NCBI RefSeq assembly: GCF_019702925.1
Contig: NZ_AP024713.1
Coordinates: forward strand, 806,001-870,000
DNA from: Campylobacter sp. 19-13652
GTDB taxonomy: Bacteria; Campylobacterota; Campylobacteria; Campylobacterales; Campylobacteraceae
Direction of reading: 5' to 3'
Length of the DNA: 64,000 nucleotides
This document shows, one piece after another, positions 52,388-60,892 of the stretch. Each line of letters starts with the position of its first letter. Position 1 is the first letter of the stretch. Under the pieces are notes generated by a model. That model saw only the letters and a program-made list of their open reading frames with translations, had not been told where the DNA came from and did not search any database. A program made the translations under genes and the position numbers.

Positions 52388-53123
52388 GGTCCTAGCCAAG
52401 CAAGAGGGCATATCAAATAACGAGGCAAAGGCTCTAATAGACAGTGGGCTTGTCTTTGCTAGAGGCAAAAAGGTAGTTATAGCGCGAGCTCTAATAAGCC
52501 CAGCTACTAAATTCAATATAAAAAATGCTGGAAAACCTGAGATTATATTTGAGGATGAAAATTTAATCGCTATTAATAAACCCTATGGCATGACTAGCGA
52601 AAGAGTTAGCGAGATGTTTAAGGCGCCTCTTTTGCACCGTTTGGACAAGGAGACAAGTGGGGTTTTGCTTTTGGTTAAAAATGATGAATTTGCCGTAGCT
52701 GCAAAATCCGAGTTTAAAAAGCTTTTTGTGGATAAAAATTACGTTGCTATTGTCAAAGGGCTGGTTAGCGATGAGATATTAATTAATGAGCCAATCGTAA
52801 CCATAAAAGGCAAAGGTGGTGCTACATCAAAGGTATCAAAGGACGGTAAAACCGCCATTAGTGAGGTTTTTCCCATTATGGTAGTGGGCAAAAAATCTTT
52901 AGTAAAAGTAAATATAAAAACAGGTAGAACTCATCAAATAAGAGTGCATCTTAGTAGTGTTGACTTACCTATTGTTGGGGATGAGAAATACGGCAAAAAC
53001 GCAAGCGAGCGGATGTATTTACACGCTTATTCTATCTCTATTTTGGGTTATAATTTTATAGCACCTATCCCAAATGATTTTAACGCTTTTGGCTTTGAGA
53101 TTTCTAAAAAGATGAAAATTTAA
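52371..53123 (+). CDS. RluA-family rRNA/tRNA pseudouridine synthase
   Basis: 250 residues from GTG 52371 behind AAGGAGGG. An S4-like N-terminal part (residues 1-50) is followed by the catalytic domain with INKPYGM and LLHRLDKETSG, where Asp92 is the catalytic aspartate. GRTHQIRVHLSSV and GDEKYG complete the RluA set. Substrate among 23S rRNA sites or tRNA position 65/32 is not predictable. Overlaps waaA by 17 nt. Confidence 0.88.
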   Translation: MEKAYKVLAKQEGISNNEAKALIDSGLVFARGKKVVIARALISPATKFNIKNAGKPEIIFEDENLIAINKPYGMTSERVSEMFKAPLLHRLDKETSGVLLLVKNDEFAVAAKSEFKKLFVDKNYVAIVKGLVSDEILINEPIVTIKGKGGATSKVSKDGKTAISEVFPIMVVGKKSLVKVNIKTGRTHQIRVHLSSVDLPIVGDEKYGKNASERMYLHAYSISILGYNFIAPIPNDFNAFGFEISKKMKI

Positions 53124-53187
53124 ACCTAGGTAAAGAAAAAATTTAGTAGAATACGCCCTTTAATGATAATTTTAGAAAGGTTCTGAT

Positions 53188-54528
53188 TTGTTTGAAAGCA
53201 TAAGCGAGTCATTTCGCCTAGCCCTTAGTAAAGTCCGATTTGTGGATGACGAAAAAGCTTTAAAAAATGCTTTAGACGTGCTTAAAAAAGCTCTTTTAAA
53301 ATCCGACGTCCACCATAAAGTAGTTAAGGAATTTATAGCTACAATAGAATCGGATATTAAGCAAAAAGGCATAGGGCAAAAGCAGCTTTTAGACTCAATA
53401 AAATCAAACCTTACAGATATACTTACAGCCTCTGGCAATCAGGGCTTTGTATATTCTTCAGTGCCTCCTACTGTTGTTTTAATGGCTGGACTTCAAGGCT
53501 CAGGCAAGACAACAAGCACGGTAAAGCTTGCCACTTATCTAAAACTAAGAAAGAAAAAAGTCTTAGTTGCGGCGTGTGATTTGCAAAGGCTTGCAGCTGT
53601 CGAGCAGCTAAAGCAGCTTTGTGAAGTAAATGAAATTGAGCTTTTTTATATAGATGGCGAGACGGATCCGCTAACAGTGGCTAAGGCTGCTTTGGATAAA
53701 GCAAAAAGTGGACTTTATGATGTACTTTTGGTTGATACCGCAGGTAGACTTGCTATAGACGAAGTTTTGATGAGTCAGATTAAGGATATTAAGACTTTAT
53801 TAAATCCAGATGAAATTTTTTACGTCGCAGACGCTATGAGTGGACAAGATGGCGTGCGAAGTGCCGATACCTTTAATGAAGCTCTTGGTATTAGCGGTGT
53901 AATTCTTTCTAAATTTGACGCCGATACTAAAGGCGGCGTTGCAATAGGAATAGCAAAACAAATAGGCATACCTCTTAGATTTATAGGCACAGGTGAAAAG
54001 CCAGCCGATATAGAGAGCTTTATACCAGATAGGATAGTAAGTCGCATTATGGGCGAGGGCGATTTAGCCACTTTGGTTGAAAAAACTAGTACTATAATAG
54101 ATGAAAAAGAGGCCAAGAGACTTAATCAAAAGATAAAAAAAGGTCAGTTTAATTTTAATGACTTTTTGGAGCAAATGGAAAGTGTAAAAAAATTAGGCAG
54201 TATGAAGTCAATTTTAGGTATGCTGCCTGGTATGGGCGCTATGGCAAATCAGCTAAAAGATATTGACTTAGAAAATTCAAAAGAGATAATTCATATAAAA
54301 GCTATGATTAGCTCTATGACTTTAAAAGAAAGGGAAAATCCAGAGCTTTTAAACAATAGTCGCAAGCGTCGTATAGCTGAGGGTGCTGGGCTTAGTCAAA
54401 TGCAGGTAAATAGATTTTTAAAACAGTTTGAAAATGCCTCAAAAATGGCAAAAAAATTTGCTGGTAAAGGTGGAGCAAGAGGGCTTGCAAATTTACTAGC
54501 TCAGGCTGGGCAAAATAGACCTAGATAA
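53188..54528 (+). CDS. ffh: Signal recognition particle GTPase Ffh
   Basis: Binds signal sequences of nascent membrane proteins with 4.5S RNA. 446 residues from TTG 53188, seven bases after AGAAAGG, giving MFESISESFRLAL. NG domain: GLQGSGKTTS (G1), AACDLQRLAAVEQL, DTAGR (G3), SKFDADTKGG (G4). M domain from about 320 with Met-rich MKSILGMLPGMGAMANQL and the RNA-binding SRKRRIAEGAG. The 4.5S RNA gene was not found in the window. Confidence 0.97.
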   Translation: MFESISESFRLALSKVRFVDDEKALKNALDVLKKALLKSDVHHKVVKEFIATIESDIKQKGIGQKQLLDSIKSNLTDILTASGNQGFVYSSVPPTVVLMAGLQGSGKTTSTVKLATYLKLRKKKVLVAACDLQRLAAVEQLKQLCEVNEIELFYIDGETDPLTVAKAALDKAKSGLYDVLLVDTAGRLAIDEVLMSQIKDIKTLLNPDEIFYVADAMSGQDGVRSADTFNEALGISGVILSKFDADTKGGVAIGIAKQIGIPLRFIGTGEKPADIESFIPDRIVSRIMGEGDLATLVEKTSTIIDEKEAKRLNQKIKKGQFNFNDFLEQMESVKKLGSMKSILGMLPGMGAMANQLKDIDLENSKEIIHIKAMISSMTLKERENPELLNNSRKRRIAEGAGLSQMQVNRFLKQFENASKMAKKFAGKGGARGLANLLAQAGQNRPR

Positions 54529-54600
54529 TAGGATTTAAATTTGCCAGTTTTGGCTGGTATATTTAAGCCTTATTTTAAAATTTTTAAAGGAGAAAAAGAT

Positions 54601-54831
54601 ATGGCAACAGTAGTAAGATTAACAAGAATGGGACGTAAGAAAAGACCATTTTATCGTATAGTAGTAACAGATAGTAGAAAAAGACGCGATAGTGGCTGGA
54701 TAGAGAGTATAGGGTATTATAATCCTATGGTAGAACCTGAAGTTGTTAAATTTGACGCCGAGAGATTAGCTTACTGGAAAGGTGTAGGTGCAAAATTAAG
54801 CGATAGGGTTGCAAAAATTACAAGTAAATAA
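54601..54831 (+). CDS. rpsP: 30S ribosomal protein S16
   Basis: 76 residues from ATG 54601 behind AAAGGAG; an upstream start 60 bases earlier was rejected because S16 begins at [14 protein letters not shown]. The motif [18 protein letters not shown] is the family signature. It precedes khpA, rimM, trmD and rplS in the well-known ribosomal operon order. Confidence 0.97.
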   Translation: MATVVRLTRMGRKKRPFYRIVVTDSRKRRDSGWIESIGYYNPMVEPEVVKFDAERLAYWKGVGAKLSDRVAKITSK

Positions 54832-54832
54832 T

Positions 54833-55078
54833 ATGGTTGAAGACTTTTTGTGCGAATACGCTAAACTTATCGCAGATTATCCAGAAAAGGTTAAATTTGA
54901 GAAAATTGAACTTGGCGAAAATTTCGTAGAAATTATCATATATGCACATAAAAGCGACACTGGTAAACTAATAGGTAAAGATGGCAAAATGATAAATGCC
55001 ATAAAGACAGTTATTGTTGGTTCAAAGGCAAAAAATCCTACCAGCTATCGCGTTACAGTTAAAGCCTTAGAGGAGTAG
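54833..55078 (+). CDS. khpA: KH-domain RNA-binding protein KhpA
   Basis: 81 residues from ATG 54833, one base after the rpsP stop. A single KH domain with the loop GKLIGKDGKMINAIKTVI; GKDGK is the RNA-clamping GxxG. It is the usual companion between S16 and RimM. It may act with KhpB (not in the window). Confidence 0.88.
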   Translation: MVEDFLCEYAKLIADYPEKVKFEKIELGENFVEIIIYAHKSDTGKLIGKDGKMINAIKTVIVGSKAKNPTSYRVTVKALEE

Positions 55079-55080
55079 TT

Positions 55081-55611
55081 GTGAATGATGATATGCTAAT
55101 CGTTGCAACCCTTGGTAAAAGCGTGGGGTTAAAGGGGTATATCAGACTTCATAACAAAAGTGATTTTATCTCGCAGTTTAAAAAAGGTGCTAATTTTATC
55201 TGTGATGGAGGATTAAATTTAACCATAAAACACTTTGACTTGGGGCGTTCTTGTATTTTGTTTGAAGGGTTTGATGACTTAGACTTAGCAAAAACCCTGA
55301 CGAACAAAAATTTATACACAACAAAAGAATTAACTCGCAAAAATTGCAAACTCAAAAAAGATGAATATTTTTATTTTGACGTTATAGGGCTTAAGGTTGT
55401 TGAAAATGGAGAAATTCTAGGCATTGTTAGCGATATAATGGATATGAGTGCAAATTATCTTTTTTTGGTTAAGGTTGATGATAGGCTCGTAAATAATGGT
55501 TTAGTCAGCGAGTTTTATCTGCCATATGTAGATAGATATATTTTAGATATTAGCCTGCAAAGCGGACAAATAATCGCAAAAGACGCTAAAGAGTTGCTTG
55601 AGAGCTTATGA
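55081..55611 (+). CDS. rimM: 16S rRNA processing protein RimM
   Basis: Assembly factor for the 30S head. 176 residues from GTG 55081. N-terminal barrel with [14 protein letters not shown] and the PRC-barrel second half with [15 protein letters not shown] and [10 protein letters not shown]. Overlaps trmD by 4 nt. Confidence 0.93.
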   Translation: MNDDMLIVATLGKSVGLKGYIRLHNKSDFISQFKKGANFICDGGLNLTIKHFDLGRSCILFEGFDDLDLAKTLTNKNLYTTKELTRKNCKLKKDEYFYFDVIGLKVVENGEILGIVSDIMDMSANYLFLVKVDDRLVNNGLVSEFYLPYVDRYILDISLQSGQIIAKDAKELLESL

Positions 55612-56315
55612 AATTTAGTTTTATTACTCTGTTTCCTGAGCTCATTTTACCTTATTTTCAAGCCTCCATATTAGGGCGTGCTTTAAAAAGTGACTATATA
55701 GATGTGGAGTGTATAAATCCCAGAGATTACTCGCAAAATCGTCATAAAAAAGTTGATGAGTATATGGTGGGTGGCGGAGCTGGGCTTTTAATGACGCCAG
55801 AACCTCTTAGTGCTAGTTTGGAAAATTTATTTTTAAAAAAACCAAAGCCTAGAGTCATATTTCTTACTCCAGTTGGTAAAAAATTTACCCAAAATGATGC
55901 AAAAAGACTTGCCAAGCAAAACAATCATATCTGCTTTGTTTGTGGTAGATATGAGGGGATTGACGAGCGCATTATTGAGCTTTATGCTGATGAAGTTTTT
56001 AGTATCGGAGATTTTATTCTTACTGGTGGTGAGCTTGGTTCTTTGTGTATGGCAGACGCTATTTCTCGAAATATTATGGGTGTTTTGGGTAACTCTCAAA
56101 GCCTTGATGTAGAGAGTTTCGAGGCAAATTTGCTCGAAGCCCCATCATTTACTAAGCCTGATAATTTTAGAGGTTTATGTATAGTTTCAGAATTTTTAAA
56201 GGGAAATCATAGTAAAATCACTGCTTTAAAATCTAAAATGGCTCTTTGTAAAACAAGGTTTTTTCGCCCTGATTTATACCAAAAAATCAAGCCACAAATG
56301 AAGGAAATTCAATGA
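55608..56315 (+). CDS. trmD: tRNA (guanine-37-N1) methyltransferase TrmD
   Basis: Methylates G37 next to the anticodon to prevent frameshifting. 235 residues, SPOUT fold. [26 protein letters not shown] and [12 protein letters not shown] form the knot and SAM pocket. It uses the SAM made by MetK. Overlaps rimM and rplS by 4 nt each. Confidence 0.96.
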   Translation: MKFSFITLFPELILPYFQASILGRALKSDYIDVECINPRDYSQNRHKKVDEYMVGGGAGLLMTPEPLSASLENLFLKKPKPRVIFLTPVGKKFTQNDAKRLAKQNNHICFVCGRYEGIDERIIELYADEVFSIGDFILTGGELGSLCMADAISRNIMGVLGNSQSLDVESFEANLLEAPSFTKPDNFRGLCIVSEFLKGNHSKITALKSKMALCKTRFFRPDLYQKIKPQMKEIQ

Positions 56316-56668
56316 GAAACAAATACATAGAAGCATTTGAAAATGCACAAATCGCAAGCAAAAATGCGCCTGAGTTTCGTGCTGGTGATACGCTAAGAGT
56401 CGCCATCCGTATCAAAGAGGGCGATAAGACTAGAGTTCAGAATTTTGAAGGAATATGTATAGCTAGACGTGGTACAGGTACTGGTGAGACTTTCATTATT
56501 CGCAAAATTGGCGCAAATAGTGTAGGGGTTGAGAGAATATTCCCTATATATAGCGAAAGCATAGAAGAAATTAAAGTATTACGACGAGGTCGCGTACGTA
56601 GAGCCAAGCTATTTTATCTACGTGAGCTACGTGGCAAAGCAGCTAAAATTCGCGAATTACGAAAATAA
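56312..56668 (+). CDS. rplS: 50S ribosomal protein L19
   Basis: 118 residues with [20 protein letters not shown] and [20 protein letters not shown], the L19 signatures, and a basic C-terminus. Last gene of the block that starts at cheZ. A hairpin follows 15 bases after the stop. Confidence 0.97.
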   Translation: MRNKYIEAFENAQIASKNAPEFRAGDTLRVAIRIKEGDKTRVQNFEGICIARRGTGTGETFIIRKIGANSVGVERIFPIYSESIEEIKVLRRGRVRRAKLFYLRELRGKAAKIRELRK

Positions 56669-56683
56669 TATAGCTTTAAATTT

Positions 56684-56704
56684 GGCGGTTGTTTTTCAGC
56701 TGCC
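56684..56704 (+). terminator. Hairpin after rplS
   Basis: An 8-bp stem with two G-U pairs (56684-56691 with 56697-56704) and a T5 loop. The downstream T-run is weak, so this is a probable terminator. Confidence 0.45.
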
Positions 56705-56896
56705 TCACCTCATTCTTAATCAAAATCAATGCTATCTAAAAATTAATCCGCTAAAATATCTCCTAAATAAATATTTATTTTAAATTTAAAAAGTTTTATC
56801 TAAATTTAATCTCTTAAAAAATATTTAATGCGTAAGCAAATGTATTGCATATGATAAATAAAGAGAATGTTAGAAAAAGCTTACAAAGGAAAACTC

Positions 56897-57229
56897 ATGC
56901 AAATATTAAAATGGGGCGTCGATGGTTTCGATGGGGTTTTGGTTAACAAAATGCACGAATTAGACGGAGTTAAAGAGATACGTATCTCTATGCAGGCTGG
57001 TTCACAAATGAAAGAACATAGTGCACCAGGCAAGATTATGGTTCAGGTATTAAGCGGAGAGATTGATTTTAGTGTAGGCGATGAGATATTTAGGCTTTGT
57101 GTGTTTGATATGATAAGCCTTGAGCCAAATGTTTCACACTCTTTACACGCTTTAAAAGACAGCGTTATTAGACTTAGTTTGAGTAAAAACGATAATGTCA
57201 ATAGAGTGTTTGGCGTATTAAATAGCTAA
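56897..57229 (+). CDS. Small cupin-domain protein
   Basis: 110 residues from ATG 56897 behind AAAGGAAA; an upstream ATG ten codons earlier has no ribosome site. A single cupin barrel: EHSAPGKIMVQVLSGEIDF contains the first metal-type histidine and glutamates, and SLEPNVSHSLHALKDSVIR the second motif with histidines. It is likely a small metal-binding sensor or enzyme; ligand unknown. Single gene with its own terminator. Confidence 0.75.
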   Translation: MQILKWGVDGFDGVLVNKMHELDGVKEIRISMQAGSQMKEHSAPGKIMVQVLSGEIDFSVGDEIFRLCVFDMISLEPNVSHSLHALKDSVIRLSLSKNDNVNRVFGVLNS

Positions 57230-57234
57230 AAAGT

Positions 57235-57255
57235 GGGCTTTAAATTTTAAAGCCC
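57235..57255 (+). terminator. Terminator of the cupin gene
   Basis: GGGCTTTAA and TTAAAGCCC (57235-57243, 57247-57255) form a perfect 9-bp stem with a 3-nt loop, 6 bases after the stop, followed by an AT-rich tail (TAATAAATTT). Confidence 0.75.
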
Positions 57256-57302
57256 TAATAAATTTAGATTTATCTATTTTTCAAAATAAGATTAAGCTCT
57301 TT

Positions 57303-57555
57303 TAAACAATAGTAGTGATTTGTAAATTTTAAAGGTAAGCCCTAATTACACATACAAGTGGGTTGGCGCCGATTTTCGCACCGAGTCTCTGTAAAAGTTC
57401 CAAAATTTGCTGACATTGCAAAGTGGGGAGGGGTAATACCAAATTAGTGGTGCCAAACTTGCACTATGGCTTAAATTTTTAAATTAAAACAGCATTATTT
57501 TTTATAAATAGCTTAAAACTATACTATCTTTTGTGCTTTTTTGTATTTATTATTT
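57303..57555 (-). repeat. Interspersed repeat, copy near 57.3 kb (units I and II)
   Basis: On the plus strand, AAACAATAGTAGTGATTTG and TAAATTTTAAAGGTAAGCC line up with the 26.7-kb copy (AAACAAATACCATTGCTTTG and TAAATTTAAAAACTAAGCC). Further on, GCACC, GCTGACATT, GGCTTAAATTT and TTTTGTGCTTTTTTGTAT occur in the same order and at similar spacing as at 26890-27066. It is the longest colinear pair in the window. Confidence 0.55.
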
Positions 57556-57941
57556 GAGTGCATTTTGACGTTTCTCTATATTTTAAAATTTATCAGCCAT
57601 TTTAAAGAATAGTATTATTTTTTAATTACAAATTTAAGTCATAGCGGATTTTAACATCACTAATTAGTGTCAGTAGTTTATAGTATAATTAACATTGCAA
57701 ACTAATGGTGCCATCACAATTTTTAGCGCTTAGGAAAGCTAAGTATAAAAATCAAGTCTGCTGGTTTTTGTGGCTCACATTGTAAGCAATGCAATACTAG
57801 CTTACGTCCCAGTTTTGACTTATTTTGTTTGGGTCGAATGGGTTTGCGACACAAAGTGGTATAGAATTTAAAATAAAATTTATTTAAAAACTACGGCTAT
57901 ACCTTAATTTTGATAAATTGTGCTTTTCCTTGCTCTTACAG

Positions 57942-57991
57942 AAACTGCGGCTTTGCCTTGTTTTAAATAAACTGCGGCTTTGCCTTGTTTT
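57942..57991 (+). repeat. Tandem duplication, 27-base period
   Basis: AAACTGCGGCTTTGCCTTG plus TTTT occurs twice exactly, at 57942-57964 and 57969-57991. A degenerate earlier unit (AAACTACGGCTATACCTT) starts at 57888. The exact match implies a recent event in otherwise decayed DNA. Confidence 0.75.
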
Positions 57992-58029
57992 GTAAGATGA
58001 TTTCATTTTTATTATCTATTCGCCTATAC

Positions 58030-58072
58030 CTCATAGTAAGGCGATATATTTGCTAATATCCAGTTTGGCTTC
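58030..58072 (-). repeat. Interspersed repeat, short partial copy near 58.0 kb
   Basis: GGCGATATATTTGCTAATATCCAGTT on the plus strand (as blocks GGCGATATATTTG and CTAATATCCAGTT) lines up with GATGATATACTTA and CTAATATCTAGTT of the 26.7-kb copy in the same orientation. Only the one end of unit I is recognisable. Confidence 0.4.
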
Positions 58073-58216
58073 ATGTCTTACCCAGAAAGTTTTGTCTTAA
58101 TTTTGGCTTTACGCGCTTCAATTAGCCACGTAGCGATAACAAAAGCAGAGCTTCTATGAAAATGAGGTTTCTAAAAACAAACGTAGTGCAGCTTATTTAA
58201 AACAAGCGAAGCAAAA

Positions 58217-58316
58217 CTGATATAATTACCCTGCAATACGAGTGAATATTAAGCCATTCATGTATTTATGGAGCAGGATTTGCTTTTGAAATTTGTAAAG
58301 CAATGTTATTTGCTAA
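58217..58316 (+). repeat. Interspersed repeat, copy near 58.2 kb (unit I)
   Basis: ATTAAGCCATTCATGTAT, TTTGCTTTTGAAATTTGTAA and AGCAATGTTATTTGCT match, in order and orientation, AATAAGCCACTTATATAT, TTGCTTTTGGAGTTTTATAA and AGCGAGGTTATTGGTT of the copy at 58842. The boundaries are approximate. Confidence 0.5.
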
Positions 58317-58841
58317 GAGATAATGGTTAAAAAATCTTTTTTAAATTTGCTTTATTGTGTGCTATATTTTAAAATCAAAAACCCTTCTAACACTACTATC
58401 ACCTTACCTACAAATTTAATCCACAATAAAAGCCAAACACCACTACCTTATACGTCTAATATCACACCCAACTAGACTACATAGTAAAAACTATATGCTT
58501 TATACTTGTTTATAGTACGCCTTACTAGACAGATATCATCATAAGTGCTGTGAATTTACCCACGCTCTTGTAGCAGTAAGTACAAGGTATAATTACTAAC
58601 AGGCGTAGTATGATTTTTAGTATTTAGTAAGGTTTATAGTAAAATCTAGAAAGCATAGCAAAAAATCTCACTACTTTTATACAGCTTGGATTGCAAGCTA
58701 TATGTTTGTCTACTCACTTTATGTACAGTTATCCTGCTAAGCCACCTTATGGCCTTTATGCACTCCTATGCCGTAAGTCAAAGCTTAGCTTTTTGTACCA
58801 CTTCATGGATTAAACCACTAAGTCTAAGTAAAGTAAAGCTA

Positions 58842-58951
58842 AACTAGATGTTAGTAAGTATATTACAATGCAATGCAAGTAAAATAAATAAGCCACTTAT
58901 ATATGTGACATAGGGATTGCTTTTGGAGTTTTATAAAGCGAGGTTATTGGT
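58842..58951 (+). repeat. Interspersed repeat, copy near 58.9 kb (unit I)
   Basis: This copy has AACTAGATG, TTAGTAAGTATAT, AATAAGCCACTTATATAT and AAAGCGAGGTTATTGGTT. The 26.7-kb copy carries the same order on the opposite strand, with a 22-base word differing at one site. It ends about 90 bases before the amidohydrolase gene. Confidence 0.6.
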
Positions 58952-59043
58952 TAAAGGAGATTTTTTAATATAAAATTTTAAGTAAATTTTTATTATCTTT
59001 TTATATTAAAGATATTGAAATTTTAAATTTATAAAGGATGATA

Positions 59044-60279
59044 ATGAATGCAGATAGGCTAAGCGCACTTTTTAAGCAGATAAATAGCATAAGCGATGAT
59101 AGTATGGGGGCTGGCATAAATAGGCTAGCTTACAGCGCGCATGATAAAAAAGCTAGAGAGGTCTTTAAGCAAGAGTGTGAGAATGCTGGACTTTTGGTGA
59201 GACAAGACGCAGTGGGAAATATATTTGCGCGTCGCAGCGGGGCTTGTGATGGTTTGCCTGCGGTTTTGTTTGGCTCTCACCTTGATACGGTTATAAATGG
59301 CGGCGAATTTGACGGTACTCTTGGCGTACTTGCTGGTCTTGAGGTGATACGTTCGTTAAACGATGAGGGCATTATCACACGCCGTCCTTTGGAGCTTGTT
59401 GTGTTTGCCTGTGAGGAGTCTAGTAGGTTTAATGTGTCTACGCTTGGTTCAAAAGTGCTAACTAAAAAATTAAACAAAGATAAATTTGTAAAGTTAAGGG
59501 ATTACAAAGATATGAGTATTTGCGATATTTTTAGTGAGTTTGGCTTAGACGCTTTTAGGGCGTGTGATGCGAGTGAAGATTTTAGTGTGCCGCATTGCTT
59601 TTTTGAGCTTCATATAGAGCAGGGTCCTGTACTGGAAAAAGAGGGGCTTGATGTGGGCGTGGTTAGTGCGATTAGTGCGCCTTTTAGGTTTTGTCTTGAG
59701 ATTACTGGGGCTGGCGCGCATTCTGGCACTACGGCCATGAAATATAGACAGGATGCACTTTGTGCTGGTGCTGAGATGGTGCTTTTAATAGAACACGTGG
59801 CAAAAGATATGGCGGATTGTGGCGTTGTGGCTACGGTTGGGGATTGTAGGGTGCATCCAGGTGTGATGAATGTCGTGCCAGGATGTGTAAAATTGCTTGT
59901 AGATCTTCGTGGTATAAGCCTAAAAAGCAGGCAAGAAGCATATGAGCGTATTATAAATTTATGCGTTCAAGTAGCGAGCGAGCGCGGCGTAAAATGCGTG
60001 AGCAAGGAGCTATCTAGCGATGATCCAGTCAGCCTAGATGATGGTATGATTGACCTAATATGCAAAAACGCCAAAAGTCTAGGGCTAAGCCACAAGGTTA
60101 TGCCAAGTGGAGCCGGGCATGATAGTATGCATATGGCTGATATTTGCAAAACTGGCATGATATTTGTCCCATCGCGCAGTGGCATAAGCCACAATCCAGC
60201 AGAATACACTGACCTGTCTTACATATGTGCTGGCACGCGGCTACTTCGCTCTGTTGTACTTGAAGCAGCGAATGAGTAG
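59044..60279 (+). CDS. M20-family Zn amidohydrolase (hydantoinase/carbamoylase type)
   Basis: 411 residues. The ATG at 59044 was chosen because AAAGG lies about 7 bases upstream; the ATG at 59038 overlaps that site. FGSHLDTVINGGEFDGTLGVLAG gives the first metal His/Asp pairs (quoted in parts: FGSHLDTV, GGEFDGTLGV), then FACEESSRF, HIEQGPVLE, and AGHDSMHMA near the C-terminus. This is the set of N-carbamoyl-L-amino-acid hydrolases and allantoate amidohydrolases, cytoplasmic dimers that release ammonia and CO2. No hydantoinase or uracil/allantoin genes are near. The exact substrate is unknown. Confidence 0.85.
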   Translation: MNADRLSALFKQINSISDDSMGAGINRLAYSAHDKKAREVFKQECENAGLLVRQDAVGNIFARRSGACDGLPAVLFGSHLDTVINGGEFDGTLGVLAGLEVIRSLNDEGIITRRPLELVVFACEESSRFNVSTLGSKVLTKKLNKDKFVKLRDYKDMSICDIFSEFGLDAFRACDASEDFSVPHCFFELHIEQGPVLEKEGLDVGVVSAISAPFRFCLEITGAGAHSGTTAMKYRQDALCAGAEMVLLIEHVAKDMADCGVVATVGDCRVHPGVMNVVPGCVKLLVDLRGISLKSRQEAYERIINLCVQVASERGVKCVSKELSSDDPVSLDDGMIDLICKNAKSLGLSHKVMPSGAGHDSMHMADICKTGMIFVPSRSGISHNPAEYTDLSYICAGTRLLRSVVLEAANE

Positions 60280-60313
60280 ACGTTACCTTTGGTAACGCCA
60301 TGGCATAAAATAG

Positions 60314-60790
60314 CTAGATTTTAAATTTGCTCACGTCTACGCCCTCATGGGCTAAAAGCCAGAGCTTAGTCTTTAGCCCCTCGCCACCAGAGTATCCACC
60401 CAGCCCATTTGCGCCTATAACGCGGTGACATGGGATTATTATAGGGATTTTATTTTTGCCGTTTGCACTTCCTACTGCACGAAACGCCCTGTCTCTGCCC
60501 GCTCTTTTTGCAAGCTCTTTATAGCTGATGACTTCGCCAAATTTAATCCCCAAAAGCTGCCTGTAAACCTCGCGCGAAAACTCACTGCTCTCTATCTTTA
60601 CCCCTACGCTAAAGCTTTTTAGCTCGCCCTTAAAATACCGCTCAAGCTCGCTTAAGCAAAGCTTTAAAGTAGGTTCATCTGGGTTTATATATTCGCCTAC
60701 CTTTTCTACAAAATTTATACTGCTTACTAAGCTGCCTTGACAGATTACCTCAAGCACGCCTATGGGCGATTTTATGTATCCTGTGCTCAT
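60314..60790 (-). CDS. ogt: O6-methylguanine-DNA methyltransferase
   Basis: Suicide repair protein that takes methyl groups from O6-methylguanine onto its cysteine. 158 residues with the active-site motif IPCHRVIGANG, acceptor Cys121, preceded by the DNA-binding helix RAVGSANGKNK containing the arginine finger. It lacks an Ada-type N-terminal domain, so it is the Ogt form. It converges on the amidohydrolase gene. Confidence 0.93.
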   Translation of the reverse strand: MSTGYIKSPIGVLEVICQGSLVSSINFVEKVGEYINPDEPTLKLCLSELERYFKGELKSFSVGVKIESSEFSREVYRQLLGIKFGEVISYKELAKRAGRDRAFRAVGSANGKNKIPIIIPCHRVIGANGLGGYSGGEGLKTKLWLLAHEGVDVSKFKI

Positions 60791-60892
60791 AAATTTAATT
60801 TTCCTTAAACGATTTGAAATTTAAATTTTATTTATACCCATTATAGCTTAAATTTGTTAAAATCAGCCAAACCTAAAATCAAGGGGGTAAAG

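Larger units (their letters stand above)
57256..59037. other. 1.8-kb gene-free region rich in diverged repeats
   Basis: No frame longer than chance on either strand, frequent stops, AT-rich. It holds four copies or parts of the interspersed repeat (listed separately) and a 27-base tandem duplication at 57942-57991. The interval 58380-58840 shows no gene and no repeat I can align. The right end supplies the leader of the amidohydrolase gene. Confidence 0.65.

Noticed and set aside
58380-58840. Possible decayed gene in the AT-rich interval
   Set aside because: No frame in six directions keeps a recognisable protein stretch; no repeat alignment could be supported either.
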